DNA of 64,000 nucleotides from Lacinutrix sp. 5H-3-7-4 (GTDB taxonomy: Bacteria; Bacteroidota; Bacteroidia; Flavobacteriales; Flavobacteriaceae): assembly GCF_000211855.2 (NCBI RefSeq), contig NC_015638.1, positions 1,828,501 through 1,892,500 on the forward strand, in the 5' to 3' direction. Shown piece after piece: positions 32,179 to 39,887 of this stretch (position 1 is its first letter; each line of letters begins with the position of its first letter). A program made the position numbers and the translations under genes. The notes below the pieces were generated by a model. The model did no database searches and was not told where the DNA came from. It worked only from the letters and a program-made list of their open reading frames with translations.

Positions 32179-32505
32179 ATGTATAATTATTACGCTAAAA
32201 TAATAGGAGTTTACGATGGTGATACGGTTACAGCAGTTGTAGATTTAGGGTTTTTACATTCGCAAGAAATGAAACTTCGTCTTTATGGCATTGATACTCC
32301 AGAATTAAGAGGAGAAGAAAAAGAAGAAGGAAAAAAAGTTAGAGATATTTTAAGAGAAATGATTCTTGATAAAGAAGTAGAACTAATTACTTATAAAGAT
32401 AAGCAAGGTAAGTATGGCAGATATTTAGCAACAATAATGATTGATGGTGTAGATGTAAACCAATGGTTAGTTGCAAACGGTCATGCTAAAGTTTATTTAC
32501 CATAA
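32179..32505 (+). CDS. Staphylococcal-nuclease-like (thermonuclease) protein
   Basis: SNase-fold nuclease of 108 aa. The catalytic positions are in place: VYDGDTVTAVVD (Asp), LRLYGIDTPELRG (Arg, Asp, Glu) and GKYGRYLA (second Arg). No signal peptide is seen, so it should be cytoplasmic, unlike secreted thermonucleases. It stands alone with its own leader and ends at a strong shared terminator. Confidence 0.92.
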   Translation: MYNYYAKIIGVYDGDTVTAVVDLGFLHSQEMKLRLYGIDTPELRGEEKEEGKKVRDILREMILDKEVELITYKDKQGKYGRYLATIMIDGVDVNQWLVANGHAKVYLP

Positions 32506-32507
32506 AA

Positions 32508-32543
32508 AAAAAGCGATTCAGTAAATATTGAATCGCTTTTTTA
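32508..32543. terminator. Bidirectional terminator
   Basis: Stem GCGATTCA/TGAATCGC flanked by A-run and T-run, between convergent genes. The same stem sequence recurs at 38701-38738. Confidence 0.85.
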
Positions 32544-32546
32544 ATA

Positions 32547-33098
32547 TTATTTATTTGTTTCAGGTGGATATTTGGTCATAATCTTAGCAACAAATTCTTT
32601 TATTCTAGCTTCTTTTTTATCAATATTAGAAGAGTTTGTTAGGTAACCTTGACCTTTACCTTGCCAAATCAATTCTTTTTTAGAAGCATCTATTAAATCT
32701 ATATATAAAGAACCTTGAGTAGATGTGCTAACAGAGGTCCTATTAAAACCATTGTTCCAATACCAAGGGCTCCAACCCCAACCATAACCATATGGTCCAA
32801 AACCATTATTGTAAACATTAACTTGTTCTCTAGATTTTGTAAAAATACTTACTAATAAATCTGGATTTTCAGATTTTGTAAATCCTTTAGCAATCATTTC
32901 GGCTTCAATAGCTCTAAGAATTCGGCGTTTATCTAAGTCGCTTATCTCGGCTTTATCAATTCCAGTTTTGAAGAAGGCAAACGTTTTGTAAGAATCAAAA
33001 TCTGCATTTTTATCATAATCTGAAGCTACTCGAACTGAAGTACACGAGCTAACTACTACAAGAAGTAGTAAAATAGGTAGAGTTTTTAATAATTTCAT
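32547..33098 (-). CDS. DUF4136 lipoprotein
   Basis: Predicted outer-membrane or periplasmic lipoprotein of 183 aa. It has an SPII signal peptide (LLLLVVVSSCTSVRVASDYD, lipobox VSSC with Cys at 19), followed by DFDSYKTFAFF, typical of DUF4136. The middle is Gly/Tyr/Trp-rich (GPYGYGWGWSPWYWNNGFN). The C-terminal half, SLYIDLIDASKKELIWQG, matches the family. Function unknown. It stands next to hutU in the same direction but 20 bp downstream of its stop, with no obvious link. Confidence 0.88.
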   Translation of the reverse strand: MKLLKTLPILLLLVVVSSCTSVRVASDYDKNADFDSYKTFAFFKTGIDKAEISDLDKRRILRAIEAEMIAKGFTKSENPDLLVSIFTKSREQVNVYNNGFGPYGYGWGWSPWYWNNGFNRTSVSTSTQGSLYIDLIDASKKELIWQGKGQGYLTNSSNIDKKEARIKEFVAKIMTKYPPETNK

Positions 33099-33118
33099 CT
33101 TTTTTAATTTTTATAAAG

Positions 33119-35110
33119 TTATAACGAGTCTATAATAGCATCATCTACATTATTAGGTAATGTGACTTTTAAATTAGGCTCGCTATCCATTGCACGTTTA
33201 ATGGCAAAAATAGCACCTTCATTTCTTGCCCAACTTCGTCTTGAAATTCCGTTGTTTACATCCCAGAATAACATTGATTTTAAGCGAGTTGATGCTTCTT
33301 TACTACCATCAAGAACCATACCAAAACCACCATTAATAACTTCTCCCCAACCAACGCCACCACCGTTGTGAATACTTACCCAGGTTGCACCACGAAAACT
33401 ATCTCCTATTACATTTTGTATTGCCATATCTGCTGTAAAGCGTGAGCCATCATAAATATTACTGGTTTCGCGATATGGAGAATCTGTACCAGAAACATCA
33501 TGGTGATCACGGCCTAAAATAACAGTACCTATTTCACCTTTTGCAATAGCTTGATTAAAAGCTTCGGCTATTTTTGCTCTACCTTCGGCATCTGCATAAA
33601 GTATTCTAGCTTGAGAACCTACTACTAATTTGTTTTCTTGAGCTCCTTTTATCCATTGAATGTTATCTGCCATTTGTTGTTGGATTTCTTCTGGAGAGTT
33701 TTGTTTTATTTCCTCTAAAATAGCACAAGCAATAGCATCAGTTTTTGCTAAATCTTCAGGTTTACCTGAAGCACAAACCCAACGAAAAGGACCAAAGCCA
33801 TAATCAAAGCACATTGGTCCCATAATATCTTGAACATAGCTTGGGTATTTAAAATCTACTCCATTATCTGCCATAATATCTGCACCAGCACGAGACGCTT
33901 CTAATAAAAAAGCATTACCATAATCGAAAAAATAAGTACCTTTTGCAGTGTGTTTATTTATTGCTTTAGCATGACGACGTAATGTTTTTTGAACTTCGGC
34001 TTTAAAGGCTTCAGGATTATTTGCCATCATATCATTTGCTTCTTCAAAAGACAAACCTACTGGGTAATAACCACCAGCCCAAGGATTGTGAAGAGATGTT
34101 TGGTCGCTTCCTAAATCTATGTGTATGTTCTCTTCGTCAAATTTTTCCCAGACGTCTACAATATTTCCTAAATATGCAATAGATATAGTTTCTTTGTTAG
34201 CTTTCGCTTTATTAACACGCGTTACTAATTCATCTAAATTGGTTATTTTTTCGTTTATCCAACCTTGATCTAAGCGAACTTGTGTTATTTTTGGGTTTAC
34301 TTCTGCACAAACTGTAATACAACCAGCAATATTTCCTGCTTTAGGTTGTGCGCCAGACATACCACCTAATCCAGAGGTAACAAATAAATTTCCTTTTGGT
34401 TCTTTTTTAATTTTTCTAAAACCGTTTAAAACAGTAATTGTTGTACCGTGAACTATACCTTGTGGGCCAATATACATATAGCTTCCCGCAGTCATTTGTC
34501 CATATTGTGTAACACCTAAAGCATTAAATTTCTCCCAATCGTCTGGTTGAGAATAATTAGGTATCATCATTCCGTTTGTAACAACTACTCGTGGTGCATT
34601 GTTGTGAGATGGAAATAATCCCATTGGATGTCCAGAATACATAACCAATGTTTGTTCGTCATTCATTTCGGCTAAATACTTCATTGTTAATCTGTATTGC
34701 GCCCAATTAGAAAACACACCACCATTACCGCCATAAGTAATAAGTTCGTGAGGATGTTGAGCAACAGCATAATCTAAATTATTTTGAATCATTAACATGA
34801 TTGCTGCCGCTTGTTTAGATTTTGCAGGATACTCTTCTATTGGTCTGGCGTACATTTTATAATCTGGACGCAAACGGTACATATAGATTCTTCCGTAATT
34901 ATCTAATTCGTTTTTAAACTCTTTTATTAATGTTTTATGGTGTTTTTTGTCAAAGTACCTAAGCGCATTTCGTAGTGCAAGTATTTCTTCTTCTTTAGTA
35001 AGAATAGCTTTTCGTTTAGGTGCGTGGTTTATATCTTTTTCGTAAGGTTTAAAAGCAGGTAATTGCTCTGGAATACCTTCTAGAATTTGTGTTTTAAAAG
35101 TTGAGTTCAT
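33119..35110 (-). CDS. hutU: Urocanate hydratase
   Basis: NAD-dependent urocanase, second step of histidine degradation (urocanate to imidazolonepropionate). The 663-aa length matches the flavobacterial form, longer than the ~555-aa proteobacterial HutU. Typical stretches: ITYGGNGGVFSNWAQYRLTM, MYSGHPMGLFPSH, GQMTAGSYMYIGPQGIVHGT, VTSGLGGMSGAQPKA and FDYGFGPFRWVCASG. No other hut gene is in the window. A 56-aa DUF5522 gene lies five bases upstream in the same direction. Confidence 0.96.
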   Translation of the reverse strand: MNSTFKTQILEGIPEQLPAFKPYEKDINHAPKRKAILTKEEEILALRNALRYFDKKHHKTLIKEFKNELDNYGRIYMYRLRPDYKMYARPIEEYPAKSKQAAAIMLMIQNNLDYAVAQHPHELITYGGNGGVFSNWAQYRLTMKYLAEMNDEQTLVMYSGHPMGLFPSHNNAPRVVVTNGMMIPNYSQPDDWEKFNALGVTQYGQMTAGSYMYIGPQGIVHGTTITVLNGFRKIKKEPKGNLFVTSGLGGMSGAQPKAGNIAGCITVCAEVNPKITQVRLDQGWINEKITNLDELVTRVNKAKANKETISIAYLGNIVDVWEKFDEENIHIDLGSDQTSLHNPWAGGYYPVGLSFEEANDMMANNPEAFKAEVQKTLRRHAKAINKHTAKGTYFFDYGNAFLLEASRAGADIMADNGVDFKYPSYVQDIMGPMCFDYGFGPFRWVCASGKPEDLAKTDAIACAILEEIKQNSPEEIQQQMADNIQWIKGAQENKLVVGSQARILYADAEGRAKIAEAFNQAIAKGEIGTVILGRDHHDVSGTDSPYRETSNIYDGSRFTADMAIQNVIGDSFRGATWVSIHNGGGVGWGEVINGGFGMVLDGSKEASTRLKSMLFWDVNNGISRRSWARNEGAIFAIKRAMDSEPNLKVTLPNNVDDAIIDSL

Positions 35111-35115
35111 TTGTG

Positions 35116-35286
35116 TTAACTCTTTTTATTAGTGGAATTAGTGTTTTTATTATAACCGTATGGGCAATGCCTACAACCGCTTTCACAACAATAACCTCTT
35201 TTTAAATGGTATTGCTCTGTAAAGCACCTGTAGCCTTCTGGCGTTAAGTAATAATCGCCGTCTTCTAATGGAATATATTTCTTCAT
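35116..35286 (-). CDS. DUF5522 Cys-rich mini-protein
   Basis: A 56-aa protein found by reading the minus strand: MKKYIPLEDGDYYLTPEG, then YRCFTEQYHLKRGYCCESGC and RHCPYGYNK. The CC-x3-C-x2-CPYGY pattern is that of DUF5522, a short widespread family of unknown function with a likely metal-binding Cys cluster. It ends five bases before hutU, so the two are probably co-transcribed. A TATCTTTG box on this strand lies only seven bases before the start codon. Confidence 0.85.
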   Translation of the reverse strand: MKKYIPLEDGDYYLTPEGYRCFTEQYHLKRGYCCESGCRHCPYGYNKNTNSTNKKS

Positions 35287-35292
35287 TTCTCA

Positions 35293-35300
35293 CAAAGATA
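35293..35300 (-). promoter_or_regulatory. -7 box upstream of DUF5522-hutU
   Basis: TATCTTTG on the minus strand, matching TAnnTTTG. Its distance to the ATG at 35286 would make the transcript almost leaderless. No clear -33 TTG is seen. Confidence 0.45.
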
Positions 35301-35335
35301 ATGTAAATTGGAGTGATTTTTGAAACCATTAAATC

Positions 35336-35674
35336 ATGATATTATTTTCTAAATATTTAGTGCCTAAAGGTTATACAGGAATAACAATTTATCCGTTTGT
35401 TTTTTTAAGAAGTAAACGGTTTAAAAATGATGTTGTATTAATTAATCATGAAAAAATACATTTAAAGCAGCAACAGGAATTATTGGTGCTACCGTTTTAC
35501 TTAATTTACTTAACAGAATTTGTTGTAAGGTTTTGCATTTACCAAAATTGGTTTAAAGCTTATAGAAATATCTCTTTTGAAAGAGAAGCGTATTACAACC
35601 AAACCAATTTAAATTATTTAAAAACAAGATCGTTTTGGAGATTTACGCATTATTTTTGCAAGAATGATATTTGA
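35336..35674 (+). CDS. Small HEXXH-containing protein, conserved hypothetical
   Basis: A 112-aa protein. It contains NHEKIHLKQQQELL (HEKIH, an HExxH-type zinc motif) followed by a hydrophobic, probably membrane-dipping stretch (LLVLPFYLIYLTEFVVRF) and a downstream FEREAYYNQ with a Glu that could be a third ligand. This layout is that of a minimal M56/M48-like gluzincin, but I do not recognise a named family and activity is unproven. The 3' end overlaps the next gene by 11 bases. Confidence 0.75.
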   Translation: MILFSKYLVPKGYTGITIYPFVFLRSKRFKNDVVLINHEKIHLKQQQELLVLPFYLIYLTEFVVRFCIYQNWFKAYRNISFEREAYYNQTNLNYLKTRSFWRFTHYFCKNDI

Positions 35675-36575
35675 TTTAGAAAACGTATTAAATAAAAAAA
35701 TAATTACTAAAAACGCTTTAAATGTAGAAGTTCATTTAAAACGTGAAGACACTATACACCCAATTATTTCTGGAAACAAATACAGAAAATTAAAATATAA
35801 TTTAAAAGAAGCCAAACAACAAAATAAAAATACTGTTGTCACATTTGGTGGAGCCTACTCAAACCATATTGCCGCTGTTGCAGCTGCAGGAAAAGTGTAT
35901 GGTTTTAAAACAATAGGAGTAATAAGAGGTGAAGAAATTAAAGATAAATTAGAGCGTAATGCTACTTTAAAGTATGCAAAATCTTGTGGCATGACTTTTA
36001 AATTTATTAGTAGATTAGAATTTAGAAATAAAAATGAATTTTATTTTATAGAAAATTTAAAAAATGAATTTGGAGATTTTTATAATATTCCAGAAGGTGG
36101 CACTAACGCTTTAGCTATAAAAGGTTGTGAAGAGATTTTAACACAAGACGATTTTAAATTTAATTACGTCTGCACATCTGTAGGAACAGGAGGAACAGTT
36201 GCAGGAATAATAAATAGTACAAAACCTAATCAGCAAGTTTTAGGTTTTTCGGCTTTAAAAGGCGATTTTTTAAGAGAAGATATTAGTAAATTTGCAAAAC
36301 AAGATAACTGGAAGTTAATTACTAATTATCATTTTGGTGGTTATGCCAAAATAAATGAAGAGCTAATAACGTTTATTAATACATTTAAAGCTATTAATAA
36401 TATACAGTTAGATCCTATTTATACAGGAAAAATGCTTTTTGGAATCCAAGATTTAATTGAAAAAAAATATTTTCCGGAAGGTTCAAAAATTTTAGCAATT
36501 CATACTGGAGGTCTACAAGGCATTCAAGGTATGAATGAAAGACTAAAACAAAAAGGGTTACCAATAATAAAATAA
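35664..36575 (+). CDS. ACC deaminase / D-cysteine desulfhydrase family PLP enzyme
   Basis: Fold-type II PLP enzyme of 303 aa. The PLP Lys is in HPIISGNKYRKLKYNL, followed by TFGGAYSNHIAAVAAAGK, PEGGTNALAIKG and the phosphate loop TSVGTGGTVAGII. Members act as D-cysteine desulfhydrase or rarely ACC deaminase; sequence alone does not settle which, and D-cysteine desulfhydrase-like is the safer reading. The overlap with the preceding gene suggests translational coupling. Confidence 0.88.
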   Translation: MIFDLENVLNKKIITKNALNVEVHLKREDTIHPIISGNKYRKLKYNLKEAKQQNKNTVVTFGGAYSNHIAAVAAAGKVYGFKTIGVIRGEEIKDKLERNATLKYAKSCGMTFKFISRLEFRNKNEFYFIENLKNEFGDFYNIPEGGTNALAIKGCEEILTQDDFKFNYVCTSVGTGGTVAGIINSTKPNQQVLGFSALKGDFLREDISKFAKQDNWKLITNYHFGGYAKINEELITFINTFKAINNIQLDPIYTGKMLFGIQDLIEKKYFPEGSKILAIHTGGLQGIQGMNERLKQKGLPIIK

Positions 36576-36579
36576 ATTA

Positions 36580-37395
36580 ATGAAAAAAATAATATTACTA
36601 CTGTGTTTATCACTATTTATAGCTAGTTGTGGCTCTAAAAAAAGAGTTGTTACAAGTAAATCTAAAACAAAAAAAGAGCGTGTTGTAAAAAAACCACGTA
36701 AAAGAAAAGAAGTTAAAGTTACATCAGAACCAGCACCTAAGCCTGTAGTAATTGAAGATACACCAGAAGTATATAACTCACCAACCGAAGAGTATATTGC
36801 CATTTATAGTGATATAGCAAAAGATGAAATGAAAAGCTACGGTATTCCTGCAAGTATAACCTTAGCTCAAGGCATATTAGAATCTGGATCTGGAAAAGGA
36901 CGTTTATCTACAGAAGCTAATAATCATTTTGGTATAAAATGTCACTCTGGTTGGACTGGAGGAAAAATTTATCATGATGATGATGCGAGCCAGGAATGTT
37001 TTAGAAAATATAAAAATTCAAAATATTCTTTTAGAGATCATTCTTTATTTTTAAAAGAAAGAAAACGTTATTCAGATTTATTTAACCTTCAAAAAGATGA
37101 TTATGAAGGTTGGGCAAAAGGATTAAGAAAAGCAGGTTATGCAACAGATAGAAAATACCCTCAAAAATTAATAAGCCTAATAGAACGTTACCAGTTATAT
37201 AGATTTGATAATGAGGTTTTAGGGAAAGATAATGGTGTAAACGAAAAACATATTGTTGTAGCAGGTGATACACTATATTCACTGGCCAAAAAATATAACC
37301 TAACTGTAGAAACATTAAAAAGTTTAAATGGGTTAGAAAATAATTCACTTTTTGTTGGCCAGATACTTTATGTAAAACCTTTACCAAAAGATTAA
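36580..37395 (+). CDS. Glucosaminidase-LysM lipoprotein (peptidoglycan hydrolase)
   Basis: Exported cell-wall hydrolase, 271 aa. The SPII signal peptide (LLCLSLFIASCGSKKRVV) is followed by a Lys/Arg-rich linker (residues ~20-45), a glucosaminidase domain (PASITLAQGILESGSGKGRL, with the catalytic Glu in ILESGSGKG; NNHFGIKCHSGWTGG; ATDRKYPQKLI) and one C-terminal LysM (HIVVAGDTLYSLAKKYNLTV). It is probably anchored in the envelope and binds peptidoglycan through LysM. It starts four bases after the PLP-enzyme gene. Confidence 0.93.
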   Translation: MKKIILLLCLSLFIASCGSKKRVVTSKSKTKKERVVKKPRKRKEVKVTSEPAPKPVVIEDTPEVYNSPTEEYIAIYSDIAKDEMKSYGIPASITLAQGILESGSGKGRLSTEANNHFGIKCHSGWTGGKIYHDDDASQECFRKYKNSKYSFRDHSLFLKERKRYSDLFNLQKDDYEGWAKGLRKAGYATDRKYPQKLISLIERYQLYRFDNEVLGKDNGVNEKHIVVAGDTLYSLAKKYNLTVETLKSLNGLENNSLFVGQILYVKPLPKD

Positions 37396-37401
37396 AAATT
37401 T

Positions 37402-38682
37402 ATGATTTATAAACGAAGTAGTTCACTTTTTTTAGAAGCAGAAAAAGTGATTCCTGGTGGAGTAAACTCTCCAGTAAGAGCCTTTAAAGCCGTTGGTGGA
37501 ACACCAATATTTGTAGAAAAAGCAAAAGGCGCATATTTGTATGATGAAGATGGAAACCAATTAATAGATTATATTAATTCTTGGGGACCAATGATTCTTG
37601 GTCATGCTTTTAAGCCAGTAGTAGATGCTGTAATTGAAAAAGCTAAAAAAGGAACCTCGTTTGGAATGCCAACCGAGATAGAAACAAAAATTGCAGAATT
37701 AGCAGTTTCTATGGTTCCAAATATAGATAAAATTCGTTTTGTAAATTCTGGTACAGAAGCTTGTATGAGCGCTGTAAGATTAGCAAGAGGTTTTACTAAT
37801 AAAGACAAAATAATAAAATTCGCCGGTTGTTATCACGGGCATAGCGATTCATTTTTAATACAAGCAGGAAGTGGAGCTGTAACTTTTGGCTCACCTAACA
37901 GTCCAGGCGTTACAAAAGGAACAGCAAAGGATACTTTATTAGCAAAATACAACGACTTAGACAATGTTAAAGCATTAATTGAAGCTAATAAAAATGAAAT
38001 AGCTTGTATAATAATTGAACCAGTTGCAGGAAATATGGGATGCATTCCACCTAAAAAAGGCTTTTTAGAAGGATTACGTACATTATGCGATGCTAATGAT
38101 ATTTTGCTAATATTTGATGAGGTCATGACTGGTTTTCGTTTAGCAAAAGGTGGCGCACAAGAATTATATAATATTAAGGCAGATATTGTTTGTTTTGGTA
38201 AAGTAATTGGTGGTGGTTTACCTGTTGGAGCTTTTGCGGCAAGAAATGAAATAATGAATTATTTAGCACCGCTTGGTCCTGTTTATCAGGCAGGAACATT
38301 AAGTGGTAATCCTTTAGCAATGGCAGCAGGTTTAGCCATGTTAACAACATTAAATACAGATACAGAAGTATTTAATAGATTAGCACAAAAAACCGAATAT
38401 CTACATAAAGGTATTGCAAAGGTTTTAAACAAATTAAATATAACACATACTATTAATAGAGTAGGTTCAATGATTTCTGTACACTTTAGCGAAACCGAAG
38501 TCGTTGATTTTGATACTGCAGCAAAAGGAAATAATAATACATTTAAAAACTTTTTTCACGGTATGCTTAATAATGGTGTTTATATTGCACCAAGCGCCTT
38601 TGAAACTTGGTTTATAACAGATGCATTAACCTACGAAGATTTAGATAATACAATTCTAGCCTGCGAAAACGTTTTTAAATAA
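37402..38682 (+). CDS. hemL: Glutamate-1-semialdehyde 2,1-aminomutase
   Basis: PLP enzyme that makes 5-aminolevulinate, the first committed haem precursor in the C5 pathway. The 426 residues are normal length. Motifs: [58 protein letters not shown] and the PLP Lys in [16 protein letters not shown]. It follows the glucosaminidase gene by six bases and ends at a terminator whose stem matches the one at 32508. Confidence 0.97.
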   Translation: MIYKRSSSLFLEAEKVIPGGVNSPVRAFKAVGGTPIFVEKAKGAYLYDEDGNQLIDYINSWGPMILGHAFKPVVDAVIEKAKKGTSFGMPTEIETKIAELAVSMVPNIDKIRFVNSGTEACMSAVRLARGFTNKDKIIKFAGCYHGHSDSFLIQAGSGAVTFGSPNSPGVTKGTAKDTLLAKYNDLDNVKALIEANKNEIACIIIEPVAGNMGCIPPKKGFLEGLRTLCDANDILLIFDEVMTGFRLAKGGAQELYNIKADIVCFGKVIGGGLPVGAFAARNEIMNYLAPLGPVYQAGTLSGNPLAMAAGLAMLTTLNTDTEVFNRLAQKTEYLHKGIAKVLNKLNITHTINRVGSMISVHFSETEVVDFDTAAKGNNNTFKNFFHGMLNNGVYIAPSAFETWFITDALTYEDLDNTILACENVFK

Positions 38683-38700
38683 AACTTTAAGTATAGAGCA

Positions 38701-38738
38701 AAAAAAAGCGATTCAATATTAATTGAATCGCTTTTTTT
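38701..38738. terminator. Bidirectional terminator after hemL
   Basis: AAAAAAAGCGATTCAATA / TTGAATCGCTTTTTTT, stem GCGATTCAAT/ATTGAATCGC, between convergent genes. It shares its stem sequence with the 32508 terminator. Confidence 0.85.
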
Positions 38739-38752
38739 ATAAGAGATAAAAA

Positions 38753-39157
38753 CTATCTCTGTTGTTTTACTTGAGAAGCACTTTTGCTTTGTAATTGTGT
38801 TTCTTCTTTATCTATTTCTAATTGCTCTGTAATAATTAAATATCTTTGAAAACGGTCTTCTCCAAGAGCACTTTTAATATTTTGTTGTAATGTTTTACTA
38901 GTTTCTAAAGTTGCATTTTTGTATTGTGCAGTATTTTTAGAAAGGTTCTCATTTATAGACAACATTTTGTTTTCATACTGTTGGTATGCTAAATATACTT
39001 TCTCCATAGTCGAATCATCAAACTTAAGTTGAGAGCGTAACTCTTTAGCTTTAGTAGTAGCCTTTTGGTCAACCTTTACATTATTTTGCGCAAATGCAGT
39101 TTGCGTTCCAATAAGCATAGTAAAAGCGAATAGGCATAAAGTAATTACTTTTTTCAT
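38753..39157 (-). CDS. Exported helical protein, Spy/CpxP-like, unknown
   Basis: A 134-aa protein with a cleavable signal peptide (CLFAFTMLIGTQTAFAQ) and a charged helical body (ATTKAKELRSQLKFDDSTME, LAYQQYENKMLSIN, LGEDRFQRYLIITEQLEI). The spacing resembles LTxxQ-type periplasmic proteins, where stress chaperones such as Spy bind unfolded proteins. No function can be assigned. It is preceded by a similar exported gene at 39268 in the same direction, and the two may be an old duplication. Confidence 0.72.
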   Translation of the reverse strand: MKKVITLCLFAFTMLIGTQTAFAQNNVKVDQKATTKAKELRSQLKFDDSTMEKVYLAYQQYENKMLSINENLSKNTAQYKNATLETSKTLQQNIKSALGEDRFQRYLIITEQLEIDKEETQLQSKSASQVKQQR

Positions 39158-39217
39158 TATTAATTTATTATTAGTTATTTACTCAAAGTAAAGCTATTTA
39201 GATAAAATTAGCAAATA

Positions 39218-39249
39218 AAAAAGCACAGATTAAAAAACCTGTGCTTTTT
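39218..39249 (-). terminator. Terminator after the 39268 gene
   Basis: AAAAGCACAG ... CTGTGCTTTT, a ten-bp stem; on the minus strand it ends in a T-run. Confidence 0.75.
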
Positions 39250-39267
39250 AAGTAACCAAATTAACAA

Positions 39268-39747
39268 TTAATCATTATCCTCGTTGTGTTTTTCTCCACG
39301 ACGTTTTTTCTTATGTTTATTAGCTTTTTTGCGCTTTCCCATTCTTTGCTTTTTTTCTGTCATGGTAGTCCACTTTTCGTATTGAGATTCATTAAGAATG
39401 CTTTTCATTTCTCTTTTAGTAGCAATTTTGTGGTCTAACATCTCGTTTTGTCTCTTTAATCGCTCTTCTTGAGAAGGTTTTTCATTCTTTTCTTTAGCAG
39501 CTTCTCTATCTTTACGAGCTTCAATACGTCGTTTTGCATTATCAAGATTTAGCTTTGCAACTTTTTTTTGCTGCGCATCAGATAAATCTAAAGCCAAAAC
39601 CATTTTTTTAGTTTGTATTTGGGCTAAATCTTCAGCATTTAAATTATTTAATCTTTCTTTTTTCATCGCTAAGCGATCATCTTTTTTGTTTTGAGCATTT
39701 AGTCCAAATGTAACTAATGCTAAAGCTATAATTATTACCTTTTTCAT
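39268..39747 (-). CDS. Exported basic helical protein, LTxxQ/Spy-like, unknown
   Basis: A 159-aa protein with a signal peptide (IIIALALVTFGLNAQ). The mature part is charged and helical: LDLSDAQQKKVAKLNLDNAK resembles the LTxxQ segment of Spy/CpxP-type proteins, and ILNESQYEKWTTMTEKKQRM the second. It ends in a very basic tail (RKKANKHKKKRRGEKH). It is likely periplasmic; a role in envelope stress or metal handling is a guess. Confidence 0.75.
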   Translation of the reverse strand: MKKVIIIALALVTFGLNAQNKKDDRLAMKKERLNNLNAEDLAQIQTKKMVLALDLSDAQQKKVAKLNLDNAKRRIEARKDREAAKEKNEKPSQEERLKRQNEMLDHKIATKREMKSILNESQYEKWTTMTEKKQRMGKRKKANKHKKKRRGEKHNEDND

Positions 39748-39858
39748 CGTTTATGTTTTTTAAATTCAACATTATTAGGACACTGTAATTTTAGAAAGGT
39801 TTAATTATGTTATAGTTTTTAAGTGTTTTTTAACATCTAAATGTTTTTTAAAAAGGCT

Positions 39859-39866
39859 TATATTTG
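39859..39866 (+). promoter_or_regulatory. -7 box upstream of the M49-like peptidase gene
   Basis: TATATTTG, a perfect TAnnTTTG match. It overlaps the in-frame TTG at 39864, which argues for the ATG at 39888 as the true start. Confidence 0.55.
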
Positions 39867-39887
39867 AGGATAACTAATCTTTTTAAA

